Source of the DNA: Rhipicephalus microplus
Taxonomy: Eukaryota > Arthropoda > Arachnida > Ixodida > Ixodidae
DNA length: 64,000 bases
Assembly (NCBI RefSeq): GCF_043290135.1
Contig: NC_134700.1
Coordinates: forward strand, 237,554,088-237,618,087
Direction of reading: 5' to 3'
Below the pieces are notes generated by a model. That model was not told the origin of the DNA, did no database searches, and saw only the letters and a program-made list of their open reading frames with translations. Below, one piece after another: positions 1 through 13,700 of this stretch; within the stretch, counting starts at the first letter, position 1; each line of letters begins with the position of its first letter. The position numbers were made by a program, and so were the translations under genes.

Positions 1-1945
1 TATTATATAGTTGTTTATTATTTCTACCAGCACAAAGTCTGTAGTGAACAAGCCTGACCAATGCGTGAAACTTAGTATTTCTACGTAACACTTAGTCATA
101 TAGAAATTATATTGCCTGTTTAGCCTCAGTGTCTGTCGTATTATGAGTGCCAAAATCATTACCATCAGAAGAATAACTTTCTATCAGTCCTTACTTTAAA
201 CTTGCACCAATGGAGCGAATAAAATAGGTGGCATTGAAGAACTAAACGGCTTCAATGGCGCTTGTGCAGCGTACTATAGTTTTAGAAGTTCACTCGGAGA
301 AAATTGATTGATTGGTTGATTGAAAAACTTTATTTAAAAAGCATGAAAACTAAGGAAGAGGAACCACTCTCATGATGATATAAATTGTTCGTATAACTTT
401 TTAATACATGAACAAAAATTTTAATACACAATACCTAAATGACCAAATCGTCGTAAAACAATGTACAGATGTGTTTGTTAATCTCAACTAGGATATTTAA
501 AGGTAGTGTAGCACTAGATGTAGCAACTAAACACGACGACTAAGCGTTTAATAAGCTGCATAACGAGGCAGCAGGCAATGCACAAAATGTAAAAAGTTTA
601 GCTGTCGACGTTGCTACCATCTCGTTAGAGAAGCCGCGGATAACTGCTGAGAAATCTTATAGAGCAAGGAGTGACTTTCTACGCAATGCTGCATCCTCAA
701 TTTCCGTGTCGTTTTCGTTGAAGTAACAGGTGAAAAAAAAAGTGGTGATAGTGCTTAAAAGAGAAGTCAAATTAAACGCAAGTTCACTGCAATGGTATTA
801 ATTTGCAAATATTTAGAAACTTTTAGAATATTTAGAATATTGAGAAACTTTTATTATTATTTTGAACATCGTGCAATAATGCCCGTGAATTTTCGGCTTT
901 GCCAGGTACAACATTGACAAATGATAGCTTTTTGAGAACAGTTTTGTGAATTCTATAGACTGTTTTATACTGTTATGGCACAAGCACTGCAACGAGTGTG
1001 AGCAGTGCGTCATATCGGCGTGCACGAGAGTGGTTCCTCAATTCCGCAGCTAACGTAAAGTGTGTGCATGCATTAGATAAAACTACTGCGTGTTTACGGA
1101 AGAGATTGTGCATGGTTGACTTCTGTTGATCAGAGAGCTACAACGAGGATACCTGCTGATGCGAGGGTAACATCGTCTTCAAAAGTAACTAATCCCGCAA
1201 ACATCCATTGTACAGAAATATAGGCTCTTCAAGAAATATTGAGACTTTCAATTTCCAATTACCGATCCGACTGTAATCATAGTTAAATCTAAATGGGCTC
1301 TCTTGGTTGTTCTCTCTTCACGCATGTTGTGAAAGTGTACACAAAGAAAATGAGAATGAATACGAACGTATCAATGAAATTTCAAAAACAAGTAAAATTC
1401 GGCGCTTAACAGTATCAAACATATCGAAGCTGTAGTACATAAAGATAAAAATTTAGCCAGGTTAGAAAACGATAGTCGCTCTGCTGGTAATGCGTTTGCA
1501 TACGTATTCAGCGCGTTTAATTAGTTAACGATTTTTAAGCGTTTTACCACAGCTACTGTAGCGTCAATTCGTTAAGTTGTCATATCACTGCCAGCTCTGC
1601 AATGTGGTAGAGTTTTATGACTGAGTCATAAACCAGTGAGCCAGTCACATGGGCACGGTTTGGTGCTCATCGACGTAATAACATTCGAGAAGGGGGCTGT
1701 AGGGACCCCTTTGGCAGTCGCTATCCATCTTGACAAGCGAGATTACCGCCAAACGCTCAGCCGCTCACAAGGCTTACGCCGCTGTCGTAAATCGTTCGTA
1801 TTTCGTTCCCATTCACTTTGTGTTCTGTGCAGTGTCTCTGTGTCGTTTTCGCTTTCTCTCTCTCTCCCTCGAGGCCTCGTCGCTAGGCCTTTCTTCTTCC
1901 TAGTCCTTTCCACCCAACAACCACACCGACCTGCCTCCGTCCCAG
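1..1945. other. Vgsc intron sequence upstream of the first visible exon
   Basis: AT-rich sequence with no recognisable exon on either strand. Around 303-346 a run of GATT units followed by aaaaactttattt looks like the minus-strand 3' tail of a retroposon ending in CAAT repeats, the same tail type as Ruka. A pyrimidine-rich stretch from about 1800 to 1945 leads into the acceptor of the exon at 1946. Otherwise I see nothing. Confidence 0.6.
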
Positions 1946-2068
1946 GTGTCCTTCTTTAACATGGCCGTAGCCATGATGGGCTACGGACGAATCCCCGCCT
2001 TTAAAACCATGCGAACCCTCCGAGCGCTCAGACCTTTGAGGGCGATGTCCCGCCTGGAGGGAATGCGC
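1946..2068 (+). CDS. para: Vgsc alternative exon, domain III S3-S4, k-like version
   Basis: 41 codons, phase 0 at both ends, acceptor cccag and donor gtaagt. The reading contains the S4 voltage sensor with a basic residue every third position ([17 protein letters not shown]) and ends SRLEGMR. It has the same length and phase as the exon at 4137 and encodes the same stretch of the protein, so the two must be alternatives, as are exons k and l of insect para. IPAF and SRLEGMR resemble the insect k version more than l. The S3 half ([13 protein letters not shown]) differs strongly from the other copy, so the choice should alter gating. Confidence 0.93.
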
Positions 2069-4685
2069 GTAAGTAGACCACCGCTCAGCTTAGGACGCAC
2101 CTCCACATGCACACACCTCACTCATCTCCCAAGGCCTGCCACATGGCAGGCATTGTGAAGCACACATCGAAACAAACTGTGTGCACGTGCACCTGCCCGA
2201 TGAGCTTGTCAGCAACACATGGGGTGCCTTCGAATGCAATACCCAGGTTGCGATGCGTTCGATTCATGACTAATTAAGTCTAGAATGACTAATTAAGTCT
2301 AGAATGACTAATTAAGCCTAAAAGAAGAAAAAAACTGAATTCGAAGCACTTGTCACCGAAAACCAATGTTAACCAAACTAGAGGTAGAATACTATCAAAT
2401 CGGACACCTAATGAAGTTTTCTTTGTGATGAAAATGATCACTTCAGCAACACACAGGTTTCACCAAGTTCATGGTATATTTTATATTTAACATCCGCCAT
2501 ATTACAATATTATTTTCAGCTGTACCACGTCATCCGTGGAAACTGTCATCTAAGCCTTGCGCTGTCATCGTTCGAAAGTGACGCACGCACATGCCGCAAG
2601 CACTTCGGGCAGAGCACGTCGCAGCGAATCATTTCACTCACACTGAAAAAAAAGTATTGTCTAGCTTGCAGTGAGCACTCATTAGCGGCGTTCACGAGCG
2701 CGTGCGTCTGTGTCGTGTCTGCTGTCCGTCTGTGGTGCTGTCCTAGTCTCGTGTCAGGCATGCGCCACGAATGGCTTCTGCAGTCGCAACTGTTCCCGCC
2801 AGCCTCCCTCTCGGTCAACGACACGGGGCTTGCCTCACGGCTGATGAAAGACGCGCTCTGGCTGAGGATATAGTTTCGTACTGATCCGCGTGAAAATTGT
2901 AGCGACCACCGGCGTTGAGTGGTGCACCGTATTTTTCGCAAACATTACAAACGGGAAGTATAATAAGCAGCATAAGTGAGCCAAGGTGTAGCTTTAGAAC
3001 CTGAAATACAGATTATCACTGAAATTATGTAAGCGAATTGGAATACACATGCAGTTGATCACGACACTCTCATATTTATCACACGACAAACTATTATGTT
3101 TTTCCAAGCCAACTAATAAAAATAATGAAACACCCATGGAATACACTCATCGCATATGCATATAGGAAGTTTCTAATAGAAAGAGCCATGAAATAGAAAA
3201 ACGAACAAAGCTCTTTTACGTATAAAGTAAACAAGTATTAGGTGAATGGTAGTGGTTTGATCTCTGAGCTCTGATCTGATCTCTGAGCTTCTGATATTCG
3301 ACAATGAATCAAATACATTAAAGCAGCCTGATTATGAGAACAGCATCCTACTCTCAAGGCTGACAACGCGATATAATGTTGAAAACAGTGAAGATCCTGG
3401 AGCGAAGTTCGCAATTATCGACATCCTATTCAATGATGGACCCACCTTCACGCTCAAATGAACGAGAGAGGTTGGCGAGAACTTGCGGCGACGCATATGT
3501 CTTGTGTCTATGTTGTCCGTGGTTCTTGCTGTACGTGGACTCTGTACAAGAAACGAGGGACACTTGGACCAACCAACACTACTGTGCAAAACAGCTCAGA
3601 CGTTACGCGCGTGAAGAGAACATTCCAGAGACGGATATACATCCTTCGTTTCACTCGGGTCGAACAGCCACAAATCTTGGGTGAAAGGTAATAATCACAA
3701 TGTGAGCACCTTCTGGTATTGACCACCTAAATCTACCGAAAACGTCATTCCCTCTTGTGACGTACGCCACAGCCAACTCCAGAGTCACAGCAACACTGAG
3801 TAGTACATTAAACTGGCATTCGATACTATGGCATACCTACGGTACAAGTCCCATTCTCCGTACAAAAACAGTCACTTACAAAGATGTCCGAAAAGAAACG
3901 CTAGCGAAGAGCTCACAGTGTCCTTCGGTCCGTTGTCATAGCCATCCCAGAGTGATATCCCGATCCGCCCGTCCGTCCTCCTCCCGTCCTCCCCACTTCC
4001 AAATGTCCCCCAGGTAAGTGACCCCCCTCCGCACCACAAGCGCCGAGCAGCGGGTGGGGGCTGCGCACAATCACGCGCGCGCCCCCTGTGCCACACGGGG
4101 CAACCAACAGCTTCCGCGGACTGTTCCTTTCGCCAGGTGTCAGTGGTCAATCTAATCGCGTCAGCGCTGGGGGCGGGCCGTATCCAAGCCTTCAAGACGA
4201 TGCGGACGCTCAGAGCCCTGCGACCACTCCGGGCTCTGTCCCGGTTCCAGGGCATGAGGGTGAGTAGAAGGCACCGTGTGAGCTTGATGTGCTCGGAGTT
4301 TTGTTGTCGTCACCGTGTTTGGTTTTGTGCGTGTGGTGTGTCTGTGTGTAGGCCTGTGTGCACCTGCATTTACAATATAGGCGTTGCCGCCGTGCTCGTA
4401 CTGGCCATAATGCTGAAGCACTACGCCAAGAGCTTCGCTTCGTCGCTTCGCCCAGGCCCGGAAGGTGTCATCTGTTATGAAAAGTTGGTCGCTGCAGTTC
4501 TAAACATTAAGCCAAAAAATTGAAATCTAGATTCGTCATACTGGTTATCACTGAACTGATTTTTACCAAGTGTCCCAGTCTGGTCACACACTTGGCTGTC
4601 CCTATTCTCATTTAAACATTTTAACGCTTCTGTAGGGTAGCCAACCGAGCCAAGCTTGGTTAACCTCCCTGCCTTTCCTCACTAT

Positions 4686-4740
<55 letters not shown>

Positions 4741-7700
4741 CGCTTCGACATGCATTAACATTTGGAAATGGGCCACCTTGTACAGCCCTGTATGTCGATG
4801 GTCGTAAGAGCACGTTACGCTGGAATTGGACGACTTTAACTATTGCTGGTTTGCGGCCCCTCCTTGCTGTTTAGTTCAGCATTCATATTGCTCAAGGGAA
4901 CCTGTCAGTTTAACATAACTGCATGTCGATGGTGATGAGAACGCATCAAGAACAAAGTGAAGGAACTAGCACGCGAGAGGTATCAATGGGCCAGAGCGGA
5001 TATCTTGGCACCACCTACAGACAGTGTAAAGCAAAAAGTACGACGAAGCGACGACCTGGACATTACTGTATATCTCCTCGTGCATATTTACTGATTCATG
5101 ACGCAAGGACAAGAACATCTTGCTCTTAGCATAGGGACTCGTTCCATGCAAAGAGTGAGAGCCTACGAAATTCAAAAGGCTCTTCAGATGACAACCAGCA
5201 ATGCAGATACGCTCATTCAGAGTTCCGTTGTCAAAAACTTGCAAACGAGAAGCTCTTCCACGATACAATATTTCTTGCAGCATAAAAATAAAATTAAATC
5301 GCACAAAAAACTGTCACGCAGCAATGCTCTCTTTTCAATCGCATGTTTTCCACGTCTTTGTGGGGATTCTTTTGCGACTTTACGATGCTCTTAACGTACT
5401 ACTTCGATTGAAATCTGGTGGTGTCATAAGCGTAGCGGCTGTTTATAAGTGTAGGTGCGCTAAGTGCAGCAGCCACTTCGTAATTTCTTGTGACTTCTTT
5501 TCGAAGCATGCATGTCTAAATTATTGCTTATCCAAACCCTTAACCTAATTGTGTTATCTTTGAATTGCGTTTACTATTCTGGTTTGTGCAACTACGCGGT
5601 AACCTGGGTGGTTAAGCCATTTCAACAACTCCTATCGAGCACTGTTCCGTGTTCCACAAATCTTACAGGCAACTTACATCACGCTGCTAATAGTGCTGCG
5701 GTTACTTTTCAACTCGATTCTTGTCCTAAATAAAACAGCCTATGCGTAATTCATAAAAAACGTCTAATGTCACTGGTACGCAGCTTCTTGAAATAATAAT
5801 AACATGCTGATGAACTCAATCACGCCATATTTCAATTGCTACAAAATTAAACACATATCGAGAGCAAGCTTTGTCATTATAAAAAAAATGCTTCTTGATA
5901 GATATAAAGTTAGTTACTCCCGGTAGCCTAATTACAAACGAATTCCAATGATAGAGTAATCAAGAAAATATACTTTGTGCTCATTTATTTACCTCTGAAA
6001 AAAAGGGCTTTGCAAGTTGCTTCAGCGCTCTTGTTGTGATTGGCACATGCCTATATGCTGCTCGGTGGTTTCTTTTTTCACGCGCTTTTCAGCTTCTGGC
6101 TGTTTTTTATGATGAGCTATGTGTTGTGGATAGCGACGACGGTAATGTTTGTTTTGTATTTTTTGTGAACTGCCAAAACGCTTTGGCTAAGCGTGGCTGC
6201 AACAATGGAAGCTCATAAAGTGCGTGGCTAAATCGATACATACCATAGACCTTCTTCGTCTACGTATTTCTTCTGTCTTCCTTCGAATCGCGTTGCCTCG
6301 TGTACTAAATGTTCATACACCACCAAACACCAATTTTTTTATGCCCGGTGCAACGTAGAGTGCACGCTATAGAGAACACACACGCAAATATCACAGTAGA
6401 TTGTGTTTGTATTTGACGCACATTTAGTGCCCGTTTGCAATGCATTCGCACCTTAGTGCGTAAATTGGTCGCCGACACTTCCTCTTTGCGAAAAGCAAAT
6501 ATCTTTTAGGGTAGGCTTACAAAAAGCTGCTGAGAATGCATCAAGTCATATGTGCGCATCGACTGCCTTGTCAGTGTTTAATACAACGGCTGCGAGCAGT
6601 TGCATCAAGCGAGCGTGCTTCAAATGTGTACACGTGCCTGTAAAGCATGATCAGACACACTCACGATGTGTGCGTTTGCAACTCGTAAAATATGCGTAGC
6701 CAGTGTTCATATCGCTAGAACACACTTAGCAAGTGAACCCCGAAGTCAACTCTTCAGGAGCAAATCCATGCACTCCGCAACCAATAAAAAAACAAAAAAC
6801 ACGCCGTGCCTCTTAAACGAGCCTTTAACGCAATCAGAAATCGGTGGTTTCCAGTAGAGTTGACTATAGCGGTGTCGCGTGGGGTTCACTTAGCGCACAG
6901 ATTAGGCGTTCACGCCTCAAAACCCCGGAATGCTCTGTTCGTTTTTTTTTTTTTTTTACCATACTTGACCCGTGCATGTGCCTGAGCCTGCATGCACTGA
7001 CAATCCACACGTAAGTTCCATCAACCGTGATAGATGTTTTTTACGCACCAGGTGAGTATTTGTCGTTCGTAATACTATCTTGCCGGTGAAACCCTGTGGT
7101 GTGCAATTCGTGTTCCAAGTGTGTCCCCTTCTCCTAAGGTGAGCGACCCAACGATGTTTGTTCGTCGAGTTTCGATGTCGCACGTTTGTCTGCGTGTTTC
7201 ACGTCAAACAATAACACCGCTTTCAAACAAGTCGGCAACCTGGTGAACGGAGTAACTCAATGCAAAGCGTTGCCGAATAGCAAATTCTGAAATTCGTACT
7301 TGCTGCGCTTGTGCATATTTGCTCCGTTCACGCCACTGGTTGGTTACTCGTGAAAAAAAAACAATAATACATTTCACTTTACATCACTCAAAACACCATC
7401 ACTTTCTCCTCATTAACATATCTTGCATCTCTCTTTTTTTGTTATTGTCTCTGACTTTTTCTTCTTTGTTTTTTCTGCTCTTCGATCTTTTGTGAAATAT
7501 GCTTATGAGCCCGTCTGGGCATGTTGATCGGTACAAGTAGTGGAGTAGAGTTTTTTTATCACAATGCTGCACATTCCTTGTTCATTCAGAAAAACTTTGC
7601 TGCATGGACGTTTTCAATTAAACTGAATCATTCACTTCTTTTTCTACGTTTTTTTCTTCGTTCATTGCCTCAAAAATTACTCCTCGGATATGTTTATGCA

Positions 7701-10700
7701 ATCTAGAAGCTTAATTTGTTTCTATGATGTTTGTTTTCTGTATATTTCCTATCTCTTGTGTGCAAATGAAAGCATGTTTATTTGAAGCACTCTTCTTTGA
7801 CAGCGAGTGCGTTCAGCGCCTGTTAACAACATGAATTAATAGGATATGTTGCCCCGCCGCGGTGGTCTAGTGGCTAAGGTACTCGGCTGCTGACCCGCAG
7901 GTCGCGGGTTCGATTCCCGGCTGCGGCGGCTGCATTTCCGATGGAGGTGGAAATGTTGTAGGCCCGTGTACTCAGATTTGGGTGCACGTTAAAGAACCCC
8001 AGGTGGTCAAAATTTCCGGAGCCCTCCACTACGGCGTCTCTCATAATCAAATGGTGGTTTTGGGACGTTAAACCCCACAAATCAATCAATTAGGATATGT
8101 TACCAGCATCTTCTTGATTGCAATGTATACCCACATACAGCACCACCTCTTTGTGCTGGCATGTCAGATCAGAAGTAATCGCCCTTCGTCTACTTTATTA
8201 TATCTACGCGGCTGGCAATTTCTTCGCGTATTTTCCGCCAGTGCTTGCATTCTTTGTGATATAGTTTTCTTGCGCACCTGGTTCTTCTTTTAGTTTTACT
8301 CGAAGTGCGTCTTAATGCGATGTTTTATAGTTTGTAAATACGACTTTCAGTGTACAATAGTTACAGTTAATGAGGTATAGTTATCTATTGATGGCACGCA
8401 CTGACATCACTAAAGCCACCACGTTAGAGCACCAACATAGGGGGGAATGCGAACTTTGTGACGTCGCGCTGTAAGCAGATCGCACGCTGGTTCCCTCGTT
8501 ATTCATGCACCGAGGCCAAATAACACTGCAGCGACTTCGTTATCACACTGAAGTAGGTTGATATCCGCGCGATTATACTGCCTTGACGTCATCTAATGAT
8601 ACAATTTAGCAGCCATATTGTGCGTTCGTAACATCACGTGCATGCTATCAGTATTGATAATCTAGTTGAGCTGGTAAGGCAGACGAAACTTCACAGGAAT
8701 TCAGTTGAAAACAAAACAATATCATGAGTGCTGGAAGTTTCTTAAGACGTGTGGCAGCTTGGGCTAGTTGGTATGGCATGACGATAGTTATAGCGCGAGA
8801 ACAAAACGCCGTCTTTCGTGTCCTTCTTGTCTCTGTGTCGGCGTTTTGTTCTCGCGCTATAACTATCGTCATTTCTTAAGACATTTAGTTTTTACGTGCC
8901 GCCATTGTTAGCATAATAAGTTTGCAGCCTACTGCACGCTAATGCAGAGTCACGGTTACTTCTCTTAATGTAAGAAGAAGAACGCAGTTTATGAGAATAT
9001 TCCGCAATTCAAGGATACTTGGAGACACAGAAAGACAGAAAGATTAACAAGGCGTACGTCTCGTTTACTACCCTGTAGTGGCAGAAGGAATAAATGGTTG
9101 GTTCGGAACCACAAAGAACGTACATCATGCGGCAATGCTTACGAGTAAGTGCCCAGCTAGTCATGTTAGAGTTTGATACAAGCAACACGAAATCCATTTC
9201 TCGACACTAGACGAAACGACGGCATTGTTCCATTCAACGTTCCCTACGCTTCCAGGAATTCCTTTCTGTGGATAAAGAATTCCGGAGATGAGTGATTCGC
9301 GCACAGTTCCTTTCTTCCTTCACGCTTACATGTTGGCAGCCACGCTTGTCATTAGCATAACTTCTGAGCCACCTCCTCTCAACAGTGTACAAAATCAGCA
9401 AAGTTTTTTTTTTTGTCGACAATAACATTATCCTCCCTTTCCACGCTGTACCCAAATAACAGTCAAATCCAACACCTTCGAGCTTATTTTTTATTTTAAT
9501 TTATTTTTTGTGCACCAGTAACTTTTTGTAGACTCATTGTATACTTCCGGACACATGGCCAGTCCAATGGAGTTTTGCCGTAAAATTTCGTATGAAAATA
9601 GAGACCACCTCGTTCCACTGCAATAAAACGGTCCAAATCAATCGCGGTAGCTAGGTAATATTGAGTAGTAACGAAGCAATTAATTGTGCTCGTGAGCACC
9701 AATCATGTCACAATAGTAGAAGGCTTCCTACACTATTAGCCCTGATAAGCATAACCAGTTCTGCCTTCTTTAAGGTCAAGACCACATGAAACTAACGTGA
9801 TGAAAAGCAACGCGGTGCTCATAGCGGGAATGCGTTTTCGAGTTGAAAAGTGCAACAGCCTTTTCAACACTGCAAAAAAAGAAATGTTCAATCGAGTGTG
9901 CTTGCCCACGAGAATTAATTGATTCAAGCTAAGCAATACAGCCTTCACTGAAATAACCTGTATTATCCCAAATGTTTTTAACGATAACTTTAGAATAACG
10001 GCAGTACAGTGGTTTGAAACACTTCAATTTTGGCTGGTTTCGAATTCAAGACAATATATCACAGGCTTATCAAAAACGTGGGTGTCGAAGACCTTGATAT
10101 AGAAAAGGAACCTTCCCTACCTGAAAAATCATTAGCAGAAAGTACATTAGCAGAAAGTGAAGCTATAATTTAAAAAATGGCGTTCAGTAATATGACACAC
10201 CAAGAGGACGTTTCAAAAGCTTAGCGCTGTGATAACGAAACAATCCTGAGGAGCTGTGTGCTCCATACCGGCAACTAAAGACGAAGCGTCCCCGTGGCAA
10301 TGTGTGCTTCAACGTGGTTTTATATGTAGCAGTAGTTCACGTTGGTTACCACTGGCAAACTATGCTTTCTCTGGTTTATTGGTTAAAAAGCAGCAGGACG
10401 CGTGACCGTTCACGTGACGTGGTATAGTTTTCGCAATAGTAACTCACAGCTAAGAAAGTAAGCGACGAGAAGGTGGAGTACGAGATCTGTTTTTTGTTGT
10501 TGTTGTTGTTGTTGTTTTCTGTCACTTTTATTGCAACAGCTCCGTGATTGTAACTCACCTGATCATGAGGTGTTTGTTCCCTGCCCCTTTCGTCTCTGCC
10601 GTGGTCTGTAGGTTGTTGTCAACGCCCTGGTGCAAGCCATCCCAGCCATCTTCAACGTGCTGCTGGTGTGTCTCATCTTTTGGCTCATCTTCTCCATCAT

Positions 10701-13700
10701 GGGCGTCCAGATGCTTGCGGGAAAGTTCTACCGCTGCGTCGATGGAAACGGCACACGCTTGAACAGCACACACGTCCCAAACAGAAAGGCGTGTGAAGCC
10801 AACAACTTCACTTGGGACAACCCCATGATCAACTTCGACAACGTCCTCAACGCATATTTGGCCCTTTTCCAAGTGGTCAGTTGCGTTTTTTTTCCTCAGT
10901 TCGGCAAATGCGTGCCCGTTTAACGCAAGCCATTCAATGAGTCGTGCATCCGCCATGGTGTTGATACCACACGCATCCAGCGGAACTGAACTGTTCAACT
11001 CGTCACGCGCTGACCATTGACAATCGCAGTAGTTTGATCCCAAACAGCTACCTCTTCTGAATCCTTTGGTGTTCTGATAAGTTATCTGCTCAGAAGCGTA
11101 GCCGGAAATTTCTGCAGAGGGGGAGAGAGGGGCACATTGACCATATTTCTTCTCAGTTTACGTGAACGTATCTATTAATTCTACTTGTTTTGCGTAGCTC
11201 ATTCTGTGGCAGAGAGAAAGCTATTCTTGACAGCATTTGGACCGAAACTTCATGCAGCTTTCGGTTAATGACAAAATTATTTAGCACCACGTACCTTCTT
11301 CTCACCGGTTTCTCCCAAACGAAGGGGTGACACTTAATTTACACCAGTGTAGCGCTTCAAGCGAGCACGTTGAAAAAGCTATCGCGGCGTAATTAATTTC
11401 TAAAGGGTTCCAAACCCCTGCGCGCTTTTCGTGAACAGCTCGTGGTAGATTATCTTTACTGCTGACCTTAATTAAGCGTTCGCATGGATATCACGCGAAT
11501 TTTGCCATAGTTAAAGTAACAGTGATTGTTTGTATCATTGTTTTCTGAAGCACCTCTACGAGAAGCTGTGGTATTTGGGCTATCGTAAAGGTTCCAAAAT
11601 TGTGTGATGTTTTAACACGATATCGTTAGAGAACTCGTGTCGCAGAAAACCCGCCACCGACGTCGGCCCCATTGGTTGTGAGCGGAAAATTGTCTGTGCG
11701 TCTGTGACCGAAAAATCAAGTCACCGAGATAGCCGCGAGAGGCCGCTACTTGTCCACGCGTGCGCGCGCGATCACGCTGGAAAAGCCGCGCGTTAGAAGA
11801 AAAAAAAAGTGCTCAAGGTCACAAGGCCCGGTAGTCTCGTTGCCCTGCCAGCCTTCCCTGCTTAGCTTACAGCGCTTTTGTCGGGACGAGAGAAGAGATA
11901 ATGTAATTGCAGCATGCGACAAACCTTTGTAACTCCACTCGCACTGTACGAATTCTTAAAATTTTTGCGGTGTTGAATTCGTGAGGCAATAAGCTCTTCT
12001 AGTGAATTCATCCTATAGTTACTAGAAAAAGTGTTTGAGGGCCCCTCTAACGCATTTTGTTTGACAGGTGTCACGATAGAAACGAGCCCATTCGGCGATA
12101 ATAGCGCGCGCTAGCCCAATCTACTGGGTGTGTGTTTGTGTGCGTGTGTGTGTATGTAACAAAACTTATTAATAAGTATGCACTTAGCGGTTGAAGGGTG
12201 CACTAAGCGCCGGATTTCGCTATCGCGTTCAACTCTTAAAAGCCAAGCTCAAGGGTCCCCCAATTTTTTATTCGCACGGAAAATAACACACCGTTTTGGG
12301 GTGGTATTGATTTCTTAGCGACATTTCCTTGATAAACACGCGGAACTGATTGGCAAGATTGGTGAAGAGACCTTGGCTAAGTTCAATCATTCGCCCAATC
12401 ATTACCCAAGGAGTATATTCCGTCTAACTTTTCGCTCATATTCATAAAAATACAAAGAAAAATTTACTATTCAGTTAACTGCGCTGCGCCATAATTGGTT
12501 ATTTTAATCTCTCAATTTAATTTCGTCTTAGAAAAGCGGTCGCCACTTTGTTTTCTTCACTTTTCATGTTTAGGCTGCTGAGTTTCCACCCAGTAAGCAA
12601 CCTTAAGCGAAGAACTGCAGAATAAATTTGTAATAAAATAATGAGGATCACTAGAAATAATTGAAATATAAAACAGACATAAATTAAGGGGAAGTCATGA
12701 TTGTCACTGCCAAGTGACGTATGCTTAGAGAATAATGAGGCGGCCTCAAAACACATTACGACGATTGTATTTATAAATATACTGAAATTTCAGCACTCTT
12801 GATACTGCAAATAAAAGATATAGTGCATGCGCTACGCTATATTGAAATAATCTTCCTTTTCTTAAAGTCAGCCCATTCTTGAAACAATTAAAGGCTGCTC
12901 TAATACACACATCTTTATGAACAAAAAAGAAGCTTGTCATGCAAAAATTAATTTTCGCTCAATTTTCTCGCGCAAATTAGAAATGTTTCTAGATAAGATG
13001 TCAACCAATCGGAGTAACACACATCAATGTTTAGATCATCGTTTGTATACGCAGAGCCATTTCTTTTACTGATATCACAACTTTCATATGTGCAGCTGTC
13101 ATGTCTTACTTCAAGCACTTATCTTTACATAGGCAACATTCAAAGGCTGGACGGACATTATGGACAATGCGATCGACTCCAGGGGCGGAGTAAGTCAATC
13201 ATTTTGTTAGCAGGGTCCAGGTTTTTTGTTTCCACTTAGTTTAATGATAACAGACTACACTTCTGAACAGCACTTTAACTTAATGACAAGTGTATAATGT
13301 TGCCCAGAGAGGAATCTATTAATGTTACTCTGACGGATCAAATAAATTACAGCTATCGCCAACTCAAGTCGCTCCGAGAATATTGAGTACCAGCTGTGTT
13401 TTGCATTGACCAATGGATGTTGATCGATTCTCGTAGTTCCTACCTACACTTGTGTTTTATACATACTCGGTGGTGCGTGCACATAATGCGTTTATGAAAC
13501 GATGGCTAGTATTAGAGGTACCATTGCATTGTACATCGTTCGGAAAGAGGGTTTGCAAGGTGCTTTGTTTTCATACCCGGTTATGACAGCGTATTACGAC
13601 AATTTCCGAGTACTCCGATCAGGACTTTATTTATTGTCCCTGGAGAAGTATATTTAATTCCGCTAACTAAAGGCGAAGACGCGAATACTGACAAACAATA

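Larger units (their letters stand above)
4260..10611. other. Large Vgsc intron (6.35 kb)
   Basis: No coding exon was recognised. It contains a TC microsatellite, a complete plus-strand Ruka SINE (7851-8090), a fold-back retroposon (8749-8871) and a TTG repeat just before the acceptor. The remainder (about 4740-7840 and 8885-10490) is AT-rich unique-looking sequence with short homopolymer runs, such as the T run at about 6942-6957. Confidence 0.7.

Noticed and set aside
7851..7930. A tRNA gene at the Ruka head
   Set aside because: The A and B boxes and an acceptor-like stem are present, but no good anticodon arm forms, and the unit continues into the SINE body with a target duplication.
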